64,000 nt of DNA from Lunularia cruciata (Eukaryota; Streptophyta; Marchantiopsida; Lunulariales; Lunulariaceae), in the NCBI GenBank assembly GCA_948567375.1, contig OX419759.1:48709493-48773492 (forward strand). The letters run 5' to 3'. The notes under the pieces were generated by a model. That model searched no databases and was not told the DNA's origin. It was given only the letters and a program-made list of their open reading frames with translations. How positions within the stretch are numbered: the first letter of the stretch is position 1; each line of letters starts with the position of its first letter. The position numbers and the translations under genes are program-made. Shown piece by piece: positions 1 to 11,970 of the stretch.

Positions 1-3000
1 AGTAAAAATGGAGAGAGTCTACCTTCACCCTCAGCTCAGATGCTCAAGGAGAGCCAATGTCCAACATCGACCTTTGAGAGATGTCTAAACCGAGACTTAG
101 CCGCAGGTAGGGACGAGAACCCCTTACTAGATCAAACATTCAAAAGGAGACATGTATTTACTAGTAGTCAGGAAAATTTTGTCGAAGATTATAGAGAGCT
201 AGAACCAAATGACCAGCCAACTGCGAGGGAGAAGTCGACTTTTGTAAACATTTCTAACCCTACCTCCTCTTCCCGTCGAGAACTGTACGGACCTCAACCG
301 GATATTGAGGGCGGCTCGCAAAATATACTACAGGACAATGAAGGGGAAGAAGAGATGAAACCCATTTGTAAGTTGCGGGGGCTGTCAAAGCCACTTATTC
401 AAGTCAAGCCTGAACGCAGGTGTACTACAAACCACCTGGAAGGTTTAAGTACGGCTGGATCTCCTTCAACTGGCACAAGGTCCGATGCTCTAGACTCAAG
501 CTCACCTGATCGTGAACCGCAGAGAGTTTTCAAGCGTTTGAGGCGTGGATCATTATCAGCTGCTAAGGAGCCTTCGACCTATTCAACTGTTGAGCCCAAG
601 ATAGACTTGGACGCAGGGTTGAAGAAGGTGAAAGCTGAGCTTAGAGATTCTTCCTCAGAACTGAGCAAGCAGGGTATTCCTTCTGCCAGTGATTTTGAGA
701 AGGAGATTGCCAAGGAATCACAACAAACTGATTTATTTGATGATATTGAAGACTTCTCCGAGGATGAAATGCAGTGTGCAGGTAGCTGCCCGTTGACTCA
801 ATCCTTGAGGTGTCAAAGACGACTCTGCTGTCTGTTGTTATTTTGCTTGATTTGTCGATAGCTCACATTAGGCTCTGCAGTCGATCGCAGCTTTCACCAG
901 GGTCTTGCCTGACCTTCTGGTCCTTCATCCGTTATATGAAGGTTTTTCTTTGCCAATATCTCTGACCTTTCGTCCACCTTAATCAGATCATTTCTCACCG
1001 TGTAAACGTTGTTCAACAGGCACAAAAGGTTTTGGAAATCGCCGATCTCTTCGGGCCCAGGTATCTTCTAGGAAGTCATCTCTATCGAGTCCTTCTCCTT
1101 CCAGAAAACCTGTCTTGCATATTCCGGGCCTTATATCTGGACTGACTGTCAGAGCTACAGTGAAGAGTGTAGGCAAAGTAAAAGCTGAGCCCCTTAGTAC
1201 TTTAGATCTGAGAACTCCTCTGTCAAGGGCCGGGACGAAAACTGGTAAAATCAAAGCTGAGCCTATCACGCTCAGTGATGATGATGAAGCCTGGCCAAAG
1301 ATACGTAGGTCAAATGATTTTTTGGTTCGCAATATGGCACCAGATGCTTGCCAAGCGAGCACAATGTTGACGCAGAATGAGAAGCCCATTCATGGTTATG
1401 AAGGAGAGGGATCTAGATCCCACGTGCACAAAGCTTCACAGTATGATGGGACCAGGAAACATAAGTTTCCTATAAGAGATGGGAGCGATCTATGGAAGTC
1501 GTATACAGAAAGATTTACAGCGGGTGGTACTGAAGGCTTAATGGACGACTTTGCCGGGGGAAGTACCAGTGTACAAATTCGCCTCGCTGAAGATGGTGGA
1601 ATCGCCGATCTTCTTCGCCAAAGATTGCCTCATTTTAAGCCGATTGATGCGCTTTTGTTGGATGGTGGCCTCGATCAAGAACCAGTTTATATAGACTACA
1701 AGTACGTTACTCAGTATCTCTGAACTTCCCGTTGAACTTCCTTGCGTATCATGGTTTTCTCTACTATCTCTACTAACTGGGGCCCGTGTGTATTCAGAAA
1801 TCAATTTGGAAAGTCTCAAGGGATGGACAGCGCCGCCTTTTCCCTTCTCGACTGTAGTCAGCCCCAATTACGGAAGAAGCAAAGACGTCCAGCAGGGAAG
1901 AGCACCAAAGGGAAGAAAGGAAGTGGCGCTCAATCAGCAGCAATTTCTTCTCCGATGACCACATCCACCAAAAGTTCACCAAAAGGGAAGCGGAAGGCGT
2001 GGACCTTATTTCGGGAAAAAAGTGGAAGGGCATCTGCTTCAGCCTCGACATCGGGCAGCGGCAATGGATACTGGATAGTGGAGAATGGCAAAAAAGCAAG
2101 TCTTGTAAATATTCTCTGCTGCTGGTTGAAATAGAGACCAGAAATGACGAGATCTGACAATTTTCGTAGTGCTTATGTTTCGGTTACGTGTCCTCTTTCT
2201 GCTTGCTGCTTATTTGATGTGTTCTTGATAATTACGGTAGGGTCTTTCTTAAGAATCTCAAGTTTCTTCCATGTGTAAGGTCTTAGGGCACAACCTTTGC
2301 GTGTGTGCTCCCTTTCGTCTTTAGGCTTCGGGAGTTCAAGCCTGAAATTAAATCTTAACATTTAACATCTGGCCTGCCTTATCAGGTATATGTGAAAGAT
2401 GGGCGAACGTTGACGGGGAAAAGCGCCTATTCAGCTTACAAAAAGGTAAAGGAGATTCTTTCTGTATCTCCTCTTTTTGTCCTCATAATCTCGCCTCTGA
2501 GACTAAGGATCAGTCGAATATTTCTTAGACCTGGCTTGGCTTTGTTCTCATACACGCAAGAACCCAGGGCATATTTGGGAGTTTCTACATTTGCAGATGG
2601 TGTTAGCACTTCCACGATAGTTACTACATGGATGCAAATTAGGCACTTCATCGGGATCGCAATAAGTAGCTGACATAGTCGAAGTTGAGCAAGTTCTTTC
2701 ACCTCCCCCATCAATACACTCTCCTGGTGGGCTAAGAGAACGCACTGAGAGATGACAGAGGCCAGCACACGTTCCACGCATTCGTGTGAACTTTCCGATA
2801 AGTTTTTATAGAGGTTGATGAATTCCTGTCGTCAATCAAATCTTCATAAGACTCTTCAGTCACCTTTTAACCTTCGTCCCCGAGCTTCAGATGGTAGGAC
2901 AGATCAACTGAAAAGCCCGCCAAGACAAGGAGACTGGGTTCAAGAGTTCAGTCGATTGAACTTTTTCTCAAACAAACCTATTTCTTAAATGCACGAAAGA

Positions 3001-3627
3001 GATCACCAAGTGATATCATTGATCAATTATGGTACTATTTGCATGTATCAATCAGCGAGAAGTTAGTTCAGATCCTAGTGTGATATCAGAGGAGAAAATA
3101 ATCACGTGCAGTGAGAATGACATACCAGGGGAGAAAATGAATGAGGTGCAGGGAGAATGACGTACCAAGTGATCTGTATAGTTCAACAGTTTTAACTTTT
3201 CCTCAAGCAAATCGACTTCGTTTAATCGATGTTCTCGAGCTTCCCTTCCGCTCTGTACCCTCACCTTAAGTGGCATACTAAGTATTCTGAAACTCAAGCG
3301 TACGTCCATAGTTTCTTAACTATCTATACAGTCAACCCAATGGCGATACAATCAACTCTGGTACATCATTCTCACTGCACCTGATTCTTGTCTGCCCTTC
3401 TTGATATTCTCTTCTTACATCAAACTAAGTTCTGAAACAACTTCTTGTAGATTGACAGATGCAAACACTGCCCTGACTGATCATTGATTACACTGAGTGG
3501 TTTCTTTTGTGATATCGCCTAGGGCTTGAAGTTTGAATTAACTCAACCCGAATTGATATCCATGCAGGATAAAGGGAAGAAGCCAAGGAAGACGAAGAAG
3601 AAGACTGCGAGTAAATCAAAGCGATAG
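1..3627 (+). CDS. 3' part of a nuclear-type gene, five exons, product not recognised
   Basis: The exons I can join are 1-781, 1020-1701, 1798-2095, 2386-2445 and 3568-3627. All junctions keep frame (phases 1, 2, 0, 0) and give 626 residues ending at TAG 3625-3627. The first exon is open to the window edge, so the N-terminus is missing. The protein is hydrophilic: Ser/Glu/Lys-rich, with repeated IKAEP/VKAEP-like motifs and acidic patches (SDDDE, DIEDFSEDE). A more ordered block follows, with LLRQRLPHF, VYIDYKNQFG and, across exons 3 and 4, YWIVENGKKVYVKDG then TGKSAYSAYKK. The tail is very basic (KKPRKTKKKTASKSKR) and looks like a nuclear localisation or DNA-binding tail. The G-Y-W-x9-VYV-x-LTG-x-AY-x-x-Y-K-K block resembles a conserved C-terminal segment I associate with uncharacterised plant nuclear proteins, but I cannot name it. 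Real-gene status rests on the consistent splice phases. Confidence 0.75.
2096..2385 (+). other. Probable GC-AG intron of the gene at 1-3627
   Basis: Exon 3 ends best after the Lys codon 2093-2095, where the donor reads AAA|GCAAGT, the classic strong context of GC-AG introns. The acceptor is ATCAG at 2381-2385 and phase is 0. The alternative GT donor at 2105 (CTT|GTAAAT) also keeps frame but would insert A-S-L into GKKVYVKDG. Confidence 0.6.
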
Positions 3628-3839
3628 ATGGTTAAACAGGACAAGCTAGAAATCAGCGCGTAAAACCCTAGTTGTTGCCAAACCTTCCTTGGACTTCAGC
3701 TTCTCGCAGGGCAGTCCTGTACGTACACACGTGCGGATCCAATTCATTGTACTCTCATTGAGTTATCGCTGGGCATTGCTCCGCAATGAAAGCTTAATAT
3801 TCATATTGGTGTTTTCCTATCTTCATACTATCGTATTTG
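3628..3839 (+). other. 3' flank of the first gene
   Basis: This stretch follows the stop and is presumably 3' UTR and spacer. No ORF, repeat or clear polyadenylation signal stands out before the R-unit sequence begins near 3840. Confidence 0.4.
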
Positions 3840-4550
3840 CTATGGAATGGAATGTGTGAGATTGTCAAACAATTTAATGAAATTCCTCCTTCCTTGGGAT
3901 CGCATGTGCTTAGTTTGCGTCGAGCTGGTCCTCATTGTGGCTCGTTTTCCCGTTCTACAGAAGGCCTTTACTCTCATTTCACATTTATGCATAAATTGAG
4001 TAACCATTATGAAAATTGCAATCGCGATTCGGTAAAGGTATTGTGTCCTCAAATACTCAAATCCCCGTTCCCGACTTGCGTCTTTATTTCATCCGTTCTT
4101 GTGAGAAATTTCTCAATATTTCCTTCTCTATACAAGAAACTTTTGTAGTTTATGTGGGTCAAAGGCCTGTACTTGCCGTTTGCATGCATTGCCACTTCCC
4201 GAATCTTGAAATCTGCTTATCCCATCCAAGTGGAAGATCAACTTTTATATCTACTTACTACTTAGGAACACGGGAGATGCTGCGGTCAGTTTAAATATCC
4301 TCACTCGTTGGTGCCGTTTATCAATTATCCTGCGTGTGTTAGATACATTCCTTTCCATGCATAAATGTCCAATGTTTGAGGCTGGTGAGCGTCCTATTCG
4401 TCGGTTCTGGCTTCGTATTGGTGCGGTATAAAATTTTTGGGTTTATATAGTATGAAAAGAACCCTCACAATGACACCCAATGAAAATGGAAAGAATTATT
4501 CCGCCTAGGTGTTCCGAACAACCTCTGATTGGGACAAGTATATATAGGTA
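3840..4550 (+). repeat. R-unit copy, part 1 (fragment of the convergent ORF side)
   Basis: This is similar to 27790-28276 and, inverted, to 19080-19540. Shared tracts include the stretch coding SCEK...VYV.QRPV.AV.MHCH (about 4100-4200) and the downstream non-coding stretch with CCCTCACAATGACACCCAA. The similarity to the 28 kb copy is interrupted there by Gypsy-1. The coding potential is broken, so I call it a repeat fragment rather than a gene. Confidence 0.6.
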
Positions 4551-6310
4551 TACGAGAACAGATGCCGTTCTGGGAACGGGTTATCCAGAACTCATGAGGT
4601 GCAAATGATCAATAAGCAAGATGCACATAAGTGACAATGCTAGAATAGTGAGAAATCCATAAAGTAGAATGCATCAAATGTAACTTGAAACAAAGACATA
4701 ATTGAAACAAATTGAGAATAACATATGGCTAACAGACTAATAAACCACCATGAAATCGAGAACTCTATATGCAAACAACAGTGAGAAATAGGTACCGCTA
4801 CGGAAATGACTACCAGTAAACAGTGCATGAACGAAAAAAAAAAAAAAACGTGAGATGGAGTCGGGTAGGAACACTTTATACACCATAGATCCCATGAATC
4901 AGGCAAAGAGCAAAGCAAAAATAATAGGGAGAGTATTAGCTGGGGAATGGAGGAGTGGGAAAATTTGAGAGCTATAGGATGGTGTGGCTGCAGAAACCTG
5001 TCGAAGTGTAACAGGGTAACGAGAGTGAAGCAAAAAAGGACAAGATATAAAGTATAGCGCAACAAGCGCTATGGACGCTTGAGTCCTGAGACGCTAAACA
5101 GCAAAGGGGAAGCAGAAGGCGGCCATAGTAAACCTTCATGAAAACACCTTCGACTTCATCAGTGCCTCATGCAGTGCTGAAGTAGTTGAGCAATTGTCAG
5201 TACCCCTCATACCGAGTTTCTGCTCGAAAACTCATGAGTGCCAAGGCAAACTCTGTTGCTCCCCTAAAGTGCCGCTCAAAAGAAATGGGAATGTCAAAAA
5301 GAACAGAGGTGGAAGTGTGGAAAGCAAGGGCAGGCAAAAGTGCAGGCATGCACTTAAGCGCTGGAGTCTTAGCCGCATAATGAGGATCAGTCCAGAAAGA
5401 AAAGAATCCACATGAGTAAGATGAGGGAAGAAATCGAGATATACCTGATAGATCCCTGAAATCACAAACATTCATTAGTAGAGAGAAAGTCCAAGACACA
5501 ACAATGAGAAAGTGTCAAGCAGAGGTTCGCTAGTGAGACAAGAGTGGAGCAAGAAACCTTCAGCGCTGCAAGGGAAGGGGATGAGTCAACTGAAGCGGGA
5601 AAAGCAGAGGAGAAGTGAATGAAGGCGAAGGTGAAATATACAGTATATATATGAATTCAGAAGTCAAGAAGGACTCCCAAACAACAGTATGGTATATAGG
5701 CCTCCGGGACAAGTATATATATACACCTCTTATATCATTAGCACCTTTAATGGGATCATGATCCTTGTTCTTTGTCCGGGCTTCTACTCTCATTTCCCAA
5801 TATATACTTCTTGTTTTTAAGAACTGGTTTTAAAAGCATGTTAATATGATGAGAAATTTTCTTCATGCTCTTTAAAGTAAGAACTTTATTCTCAATCATT
5901 TTGATGTTTGATGTATCAGATAATCTAGCACCTAGTATCTCTAATCTCACAATAAGTAAACACTCTTGATTGTACATAATAATATTCAATTAATTTTCTC
6001 ACAGAGTTTTAGAAAATAATATATAACAATTCATTCGTGCAACATGAAAGACACGCTAAAGTTAAATAATATAGAATACACCTGAAATAAGAAACAAGGT
6101 ATTGGGAATGATCATGGTATGAAAATCAACTAAAATATATATAGAGAACACACATATACACTCAAACAAACATTAAGAAATTGGTTTAAACAGCTCTAAT
6201 TAGAGTTACATCCCCATTTGACTCCAAACAAATATTTAGTACAAGTCTCAAGTAAATTATCAAAACATTAAAAATTAAAAAATTCACTGTACTAGAGATT
6301 AACTAAACTA
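4551..6310. other. Unassigned 1.8 kb interruption of the R unit
   Basis: Nothing here could be recognised. It separates two parts of an R-unit copy that are nearly contiguous in the other copies, so it may be an insertion. It holds an A14-like run (about 4834-4848), an AT-rich tail (5800-6310) and only short unconvincing ORFs. The GGGACAAGTATATATA tract near 4535 recurs near 5707, which may mark a duplicated edge. Confidence 0.35.
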
Positions 6311-6700
6311 ATATAATATATGGTTTGTATATAGAGACTAGTCCCTCCGGCGGCGGATAAATGCATCTGACCATGGTAAGTGCGGCACAAATGTCTGGCC
6401 GCATGTCTTGTGAAACAATGGCTGCGGCTGGGAACAGTGAATCACTTCTTGCGAGGTCAGGTCAAGCTAATCATTCAAGCTATATAAGAACAACAAACAC
6501 CCACAATCGTGGTGATTAGTTCTGCCTATGCAGAAGCTATACACAAGTTCAATGGATGTGGAACCAAGAAAACAAGCATGTATTAACGGGATTCAACAAG
6601 CTTAAAGAAGCTTTATTGACATCCCGTTCTGAAGTATGATCCGGCCTTTCAATAGTCCAGAAAGTATATTCACACTACTCGGAGTGGATTCTACATACAT
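6311..6700 (-). repeat. R-unit copy, part 2 (downstream of the missing R gene)
   Basis: This segment is clearly similar to 38330-38640 and, inverted, to 18780-19080. It shares GATAAATGCATCTG, CCATGGTAAGTGC, a stretch with CACAAGTTCAATGGATGTGG, and AAGCTTTATTGACATCCCG. The R gene expected next to it is absent here; the TIR element begins instead. Confidence 0.65.
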
Positions 6701-6905
6701 AGACTTAACAGTCCCTCAACTTTGGCACTTAATGACACCCCAAGAGAGACTTCACAATACCCCACACGACTGACTTGGATTTAGTCAGTCCATGCTGGCA
6801 CATACTGACTAAATTAGATTGCTAGATTTTGTTTGTGTAAACGGAAGAGAGAACCAATTTCAGCGAAGATTATAGCAGTTCCGGAAAGTTTCCAACAATC
6901 CTTGA
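6701..6905 (+). mobile_element. Left half of a terminal-inverted-repeat element
   Basis: From about GACTTAACAGTCCCTCAAC the sequence matches the intact 0.36 kb copy at 21800-22170. It is also an imperfect inverse of 16220-16320, whose reverse complement begins GGACTTCACAGTACCCTAAC. Similarity to the intact copy stops near 6905, where the LINE sequence takes over, so the element is split by a nested insertion. It has no coding capacity. Confidence 0.55.
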
Positions 6906-9400
6906 ATGTGGAGACGGGAGAGGAAAGATCTATACTTTCTGAGTGCTCTCTTGCATATAGCACTCGAGAGAATAGTCTATTCTGTCCATCTTTTGATTTT
7001 GGTTCCATTGGTACCTAGATTGAAGACTACGGAGAATTGAGTAGAAAGTTACAAGGATTTTTAGGTTTTAGAGTAATCATTACTCATTGAGAGTGATGGG
7101 TTAGGAATTTTTATTTCTAATCTTTTGGTTTTCATGATTAAGTTCCATGTGAATTTAATTTGAAAATTTTGGAAATGGAAAGTTATGAGAGTTTATAGTT
7201 TTTAGGGTTTGGAGAGATAGTATTCTCTTATATGAGTTGGGATGTGAGTGGTTGTGGTTTTGCAGGTATGGGGAGATATAGAGAAGAGCATCATGTGTTA
7301 CTTTTGTTATTCTTGTGCTGACCATGGCTACACTTCCCAATGTGTGGCCGCTTAGAGCGGCTTGGGATACACCATGCCGGTGTGCCATTGAAGCTTTACC
7401 TTGTAAGGGGTAAAGAGACCCATGTGGGAAGGATGTACAAGGACTATGATTGGATCACTTGGGATGCCCAAGTGGAGTGAACGACCACATCAACAACAGT
7501 GACACTCAAGATTATGCATGCTTCTTCTATTCCGTTGTTGACTATTTCAAGGATACCAATTGAGTTGTGGGAATGGTTAGCTTCTCAGGCAAGTTGCATT
7601 TTGGGGTTATTTGAGACTAGTTTTCCATGTCCACGTCTATTCCATAGGCTACCCCACGCACTCCATGATGAGGCTAGACAAGCTTTTTGCGTACCACTTG
7701 ATGTTTGGGACGTTATCTCTTGGACGAGTTAGCATGGTTCTTATTCCTCTTACTCCTTCGATGGTGACTTCATTATGCTAGAGGGGGACGTGCGGGGTAT
7801 AGAGAGGTGGCGGCTAGATTTCATTGATTTTGAGGGGGGATTGGGCGGCCCTTTGAGAGAAGTTTGTTAGAGCTACACATTTTAGAAGACATGTTTCACC
7901 ACAAGATACTACAGAGTCCACTCGACTACAATGATGTAGGACATTGGGTCAGGTGGGAGAGTTTAGTAGAGCAAGACAAGAGCTACACCCTTTGTCTATG
8001 GTGAGTCCTACTGATGAGACTATCTCTTCCCTATGCTCACTACATCCCATAGCAGTAGAGGGTCTACCACTAGGGGTCTTAGATTATCAGTCTGAGTTAC
8101 CTTTATGTCTTGATAGGTCGCTTTTTGCACAAGCATTGTGCATTTCCCCTTGCCATTCTTCAAGAGGCTTGCCATGGATGGTTATGGACACCTTAGACAT
8201 TATTTTCAGGCAGATGATCCTTCTAGTGGTTTTATTGAGTTGTTTCAAGTGGTTGCAATAGTAGCAAGGGGAGACATTCCAATGTTTGTTAGTTGGGTGT
8301 TAGGTGCTAGTCGACTTCTTGCGATGGAGAAAGATACAAGGGGCATTAGATCAATTGCTATTGGGGAGATCTTTTTGTGTTTGGTCAGTTGTACCATTGT
8401 CTTTCCGCATTGTTCTCACTTTCAACAACACCTCAATCCACATCAATTTGGAGTAGCTACACTTGGAAGATGTGAGACTATATCTTAGGCATTAGGTCAC
8501 TCTTAGATATCCATCCAAAGTGGGTTGTGCTACATGTGGATGTTGAGAACGCTTTTAATAGCATCTGACAAGCATCCATCTTTAGAGAGCTTAGGGAGGT
8601 TGGTGGGTCCTTGGCGAGTCTTATTCCTTTTGTGTGGTCTTTTTATGGTGCTCTTGCTTCCCTTTACTACCAACATGGTGGTTCATAGGAGGGAGTCGCC
8701 ATCTTGGAGTCAGTTGTGGGTACATGTTAGGGAGATCTTTATTTGCCATGGTTCACTTTAGAGCTATCATATCTACTACTTTGGCCATGCCAAGTTGTGT
8801 ATTTTCCTCCTTGGTAGATGATACAGACATCATGGGCCCATGTAGATTAGATTAGGCATACCTTTGACCACTTGACTACTAAGTTACATCTTGTAGGCTT
8901 GAGAGTCAAGATGTCAAAGGGTAGAGCATGGTCCCTTTTGGGTATTCCTCCCCACCTTGAGCTTCTAGAGGGGTGTATCACATCTATTGATGGACTATGT
9001 GTTCTTGGAGTACCAATAGGATCTAAGGATTTTATCATACGCTTTTTAGATGTTGCTCTTGTAGAGGATGTTCTCCATGTAGATAACCTTCCATTACTAG
9101 GAGAACCGTAGGTGGCATTTGGTATACTCTCCTCCAGTATTGCTCTTTGACCATCCTACCTCATTTGTACGGTTCCTCCCTCCTCGTCCTTCCTATCATG
9201 TTTGAGAGCCTTATATAGGAGGATTATGTGAGTCTTTGGTGATATTATTGGAGCAAGGACATTTGAGTGTGTGATAGGGAATTTGGCATGTAGAAAGATA
9301 GCTCTACTAATCTCATGTGGAGGGGTTGGCTTGCTATCTATGGAGGAGATTGCACCTATAACATTTTTGGGTAGTTAGGCTCTCTTGACACCTTTGCTTT
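6906..9400 (+). pseudogene. LINE-like reverse transcriptase, 5' portion, decayed
   Basis: Translating across many stops gives non-LTR RT signatures. QFGVATLG lies near 8447-8470, followed by VVLHVDVENAFNS (about 8527-8570), FRELREVGGSLA and LVDDTDIMGP (about 8810-8840). The last holds the F/Y-x-DD catalytic position. Next come LGVPIGSKDFI, VAFGILSSS and the stretch ending LGSLDTFAF at 9400. This order matches a LINE-type RT with a conserved downstream domain. No endonuclease could be recognised upstream; 6906-7500 has no confident homology. The coding sequence is cut at 9400 by Gypsy-2 and resumes at 15016. Confidence 0.7.
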
Positions 9401-9490
9401 TGTAAAAGACCGAATCCGAGGAGAGAAATAGGAGAATTGGGACACTTGAATGAGTGAAAACTCCAAATGCCTAGCATGAGCTTTGGTTTG

Positions 9491-9500
9491 GTATTTATAG
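9491..9500 (-). promoter_or_regulatory. TATA box of the Gypsy-2 LTR promoter
   Basis: The minus strand reads CTATAAATAC. The equivalent site in the right LTR is CTAAAATAC, so the 5' LTR, which would drive genomic RNA, has lost the good TATA box. Confidence 0.55.
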
Positions 9501-9641
9501 GTAGCATACAAGGCCCTTGAGAAGCTTCTCAAGAAGCTTCCTTGAGCCACTTTCTCAGAGTGCAAGCCAAGTTAACTAGGAAGCTTCTCAAGAAGCTTCC
9601 TTCTAGAAGTTGCCTACTTGGCGTGCAAGCTAAGTTAGTTA

Positions 9642-9654
9642 GAAGCTTCTAGAA
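9642..9654. promoter_or_regulatory. Heat-shock-element-like motif in the Gypsy-2 left LTR
   Basis: GAAGCTTCTAGAA fits three alternating nGAAn units in phase (GAA-2-TTC-2-GAA), the binding pattern of heat-shock transcription factors. It lies about 140 bp upstream of the TATA box in the direction of transcription. Confidence 0.55.
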
Positions 9655-9798
9655 GCTACCTGCTTGGGGTGCAAGTTAACTAGTTGAGAAATTTCTCAAG
9701 AAGTTACTTAGATGCTTTTGGAATATTCTAGGCTAATTTGGCTTATTCCCTACTTTGTTAGCCTTACTAGCTACATTGCTAAACTCCATATTGTTACA

Positions 9799-9812
9799 TA
9801 TTCCCCCACTGC
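9799..9812 (-). other. Polypurine tract of Gypsy-2
   Basis: On the minus strand AGTGGGGGAATA abuts the TG start of the 3' LTR. This is the expected plus-strand priming site and supports the element's orientation. Confidence 0.7.
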
Positions 9813-10399
9813 TAGTTGGTGATGTCCTCATCGCCATTGAAGCGTCAAACTCTTGGATGGCTGTCTATGCATTTTGGAGGTGAGAAAGAGGTTCCCATGT
9901 GGCATCATGAAGAGGATACCCTTTCCAAAGGATCTTGTACTCCGTATGTTGACGGCATCCTTGTTGGATGTGGCAATGTGCAAGGATACGATCAACTCCT
10001 TACTCCTCATGATGATTGATAGAGATTGGGAGAGGAGGAGGTTGGACTCAAGAGGAGAAAGAAGAGGGATTATGAACAAAGGATTTCAACTTGGAAACAT
10101 GAAAGATAGGATGGATGCACATATGAGGAGGCAAAGCAAGTCGATAAGCAACAGAAGAAACAATTTGGGTGACATCAAAAGGTTTCTATCCAATTAGGAG
10201 CAAGTTTACAAACTTGGATATCAAGTAGAAGGGGTAGATTACTAGAAGATAACATAACTTTATCACCAACTTCAAAGGTGAGATCACAATGATGATGGTC
10301 CGCATATTGTTTTTGACGATTTTGAGCAACAAGGAGGTGAGATTTGGCTTGTTGGAGAGATTTGGAGATGGTGCTCAAGAAGGTTGAAGTATGGGGGAC
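9813..10399 (-). pseudogene. Gypsy-2 integrase C-terminal region
   Basis: The minus strand encodes the usual post-catalytic integrase segment: QQAKSHLLVAQNRQKQYADHH, then FEVGDKVMLSS, then a degraded tail. A chromodomain is common at this position in related elements but only a weak, stop-ridden resemblance remains (GDEDITN near the end), so I do not call one. Confidence 0.6.
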
Positions 10400-11400
10400 T
10401 TGAGACAAAGGAGGAGAAAGAAGAGAATTTGGGACAAGCAGATCTTGGCCAAAATTGAGAAAGAAAGGAGAGAATCTGGTGCTTGCCTATTTAGAATTAT
10501 TGTATGCAAACTCCACAACTGCAAGACATTGATCCCAATTGGTATGGTAAATGTTGACAAGGACATGAAGCATATCTTCCAAGGTGCAATTTGCATGTTC
10601 AATTTTTCCATCAATTTGAGGATGATAGGCTGTGGACAAAGCAAGCTTAGTGCCAAGTAGCTGGAAGAGTGCTTGCCAAAACTTTCTGGTGAAGCAAGGA
10701 TTGCGGTTGGAGATGAGTACACATGGCATCCCATGATGTTTCAAGACATTATCAAAGTAGAGTTATGCCAAGGTTGGAGCATCCACAATATCAATAGTTG
10801 GTGCCAAATGGATTTGCTTACTAAGCTTATCCACAAACACCATAATTGCTATGTGACCTTGTTGTGTCTTGGGTAAGGAGGTGATGAGATCTAAGCTCAC
10901 ATGTTCCCAATGAGTAGTTGGAATGGGAAGTGGCTAAAGGAGTCCACTTGGCTTTTGGTTACTGGCCTTGTTACATTGACAACTCTCACACAATCGGACA
11001 AAGTCTCAAACATCTCATGTCATGTTGGGCCACCACCATTGGCTTTGGAGGGTGCCCAAGGTCTTGTCCACTCCCATGTGACCAGCTATTGGTAAAATCA
11101 TGAGCTTCTTGACGGCGCACAAGTCAAAGATCAACTTTGGCTGGAATATAGATCTGGTCCATATGGAATAGAAGGCCTTCCTTGAAAGAGAAGGTGTTGT
11201 ACTCCTTGTCGCATGTTGTCAAACGACCATGTATCATTTGGAAGAAACGATCTTGTTGTAGAGCTGATTGAAACTCGTTATGGACCTTGGGGTCAATTGA
11301 CACTGTCGTAATTGCTGTCATGATGAGAGGAAGAGCCTTCAAATCAAGTAGTTGTGATAGAGCATCAAGGATGACATGGAACCGACCTGGTTTGTATTCA
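10400..11400 (-). pseudogene. Gypsy-2 integrase core
   Basis: A degraded HHCC zinc segment (GHMGVDKTLG ... CESCQCNKA) precedes the core with LDLITSLPKT. The second catalytic block reads ISNRNPCF where active relatives have an Asp (ISDRDP), so catalytic Asp is lost. The YHPQIDGKIEHANCTLE block follows and retains a Glu. The later part (WDQCLAVVEFAYNNSK) is typical of Ty3/Gypsy integrases. Confidence 0.8.
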
Positions 11401-11970
11401 AGTTTGATGTCAAACAATTGGAGTTGCTATTCCCATTGATGATGTTGAATCTTCATGTGCTCCAAGTGTAGGGTCTGCAACAATGGCTTATGATCAGTTT
11501 GCATGATCACTTGTTTCCCCAAAAGATAATGCCTCCATACCTTGGTGTCATATACCATTGCAAGCTATTCTCGATCTCAAGCAGAGTAATTTCTTTTAGC
11601 TACATTTAGTCGGTGAGACACAAAGGCAATGGGATCTAGTCCATCTAGGAATTCCTATTGCAACAAAGCTCCAATTGCAAAGTTAGAAGCATCAAAATCA
11701 ACCACACAAGGTAGTTGAGGATCATATGGTTGAAGAATGGGTCTTGAAGACACCATATGCTTTAACTTTTGGAATGCTTCTTCATGCTTGGTGGTCCATT
11801 GGAAGCTTGAGTTCTTTCTTAAGAGGTCAATCAATGGTGCAGCCACATGAACATAATAGTGGATGAATCATTGGTAAAAATTGGCCAATCCATTGAATGC
11901 CATACTTCTGTAACATCTTTCGGAGTAGACCAATCAGTAATGGCTTTGATCTTCTCGTCTTCCATCTTGA
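11401..11970 (-). pseudogene. Gypsy-2 RNase H domain
   Basis: The segment reads KHSKS/KLKHMVSSRPILQPYD (tether), then VVDFDASNFAIGALLQ, giving the first RNase H Asp. DHKPLLQTL and FDIKLEYKPGRFHVILDALS follow. Frames change several times between these motifs. Confidence 0.75.

Larger units (their letters stand above)
9401..9798 (-). repeat. Gypsy-2 3' LTR
   Basis: It begins TGTAAAAGACC and ends TTGTTACA on the plus strand and aligns with 14592-15015. It contains clustered AGAAGCTTCT-type motifs at 9515-9660 and a TATA box on the minus strand. It is about 25 bp shorter than the right LTR through small deletions. Confidence 0.9.

Noticed and set aside
988-1389. Minus-strand ORF of 133 residues opposite exon 2 of the first gene
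   Set aside because: Shadow of the plus-strand exon, whose frame is supported by consistent splice phases.
4640-5065. Hydrophobic minus-strand ORF of 141 residues resembling a membrane protein
   Set aside because: Low-complexity Phe/Leu/Ser composition from an A-rich plus strand, no homologous copy and no motif; probably fortuitous.
7944-8488. Two independent ORFs of unknown proteins
   Set aside because: They are frames of one decayed LINE coding region leading into the RT motifs at 8447-8840.
9813-10079. Chromodomain at the end of Gypsy-2 integrase
   Set aside because: Only a weak resemblance in a stop-ridden stretch; no aromatic cage pattern could be shown.
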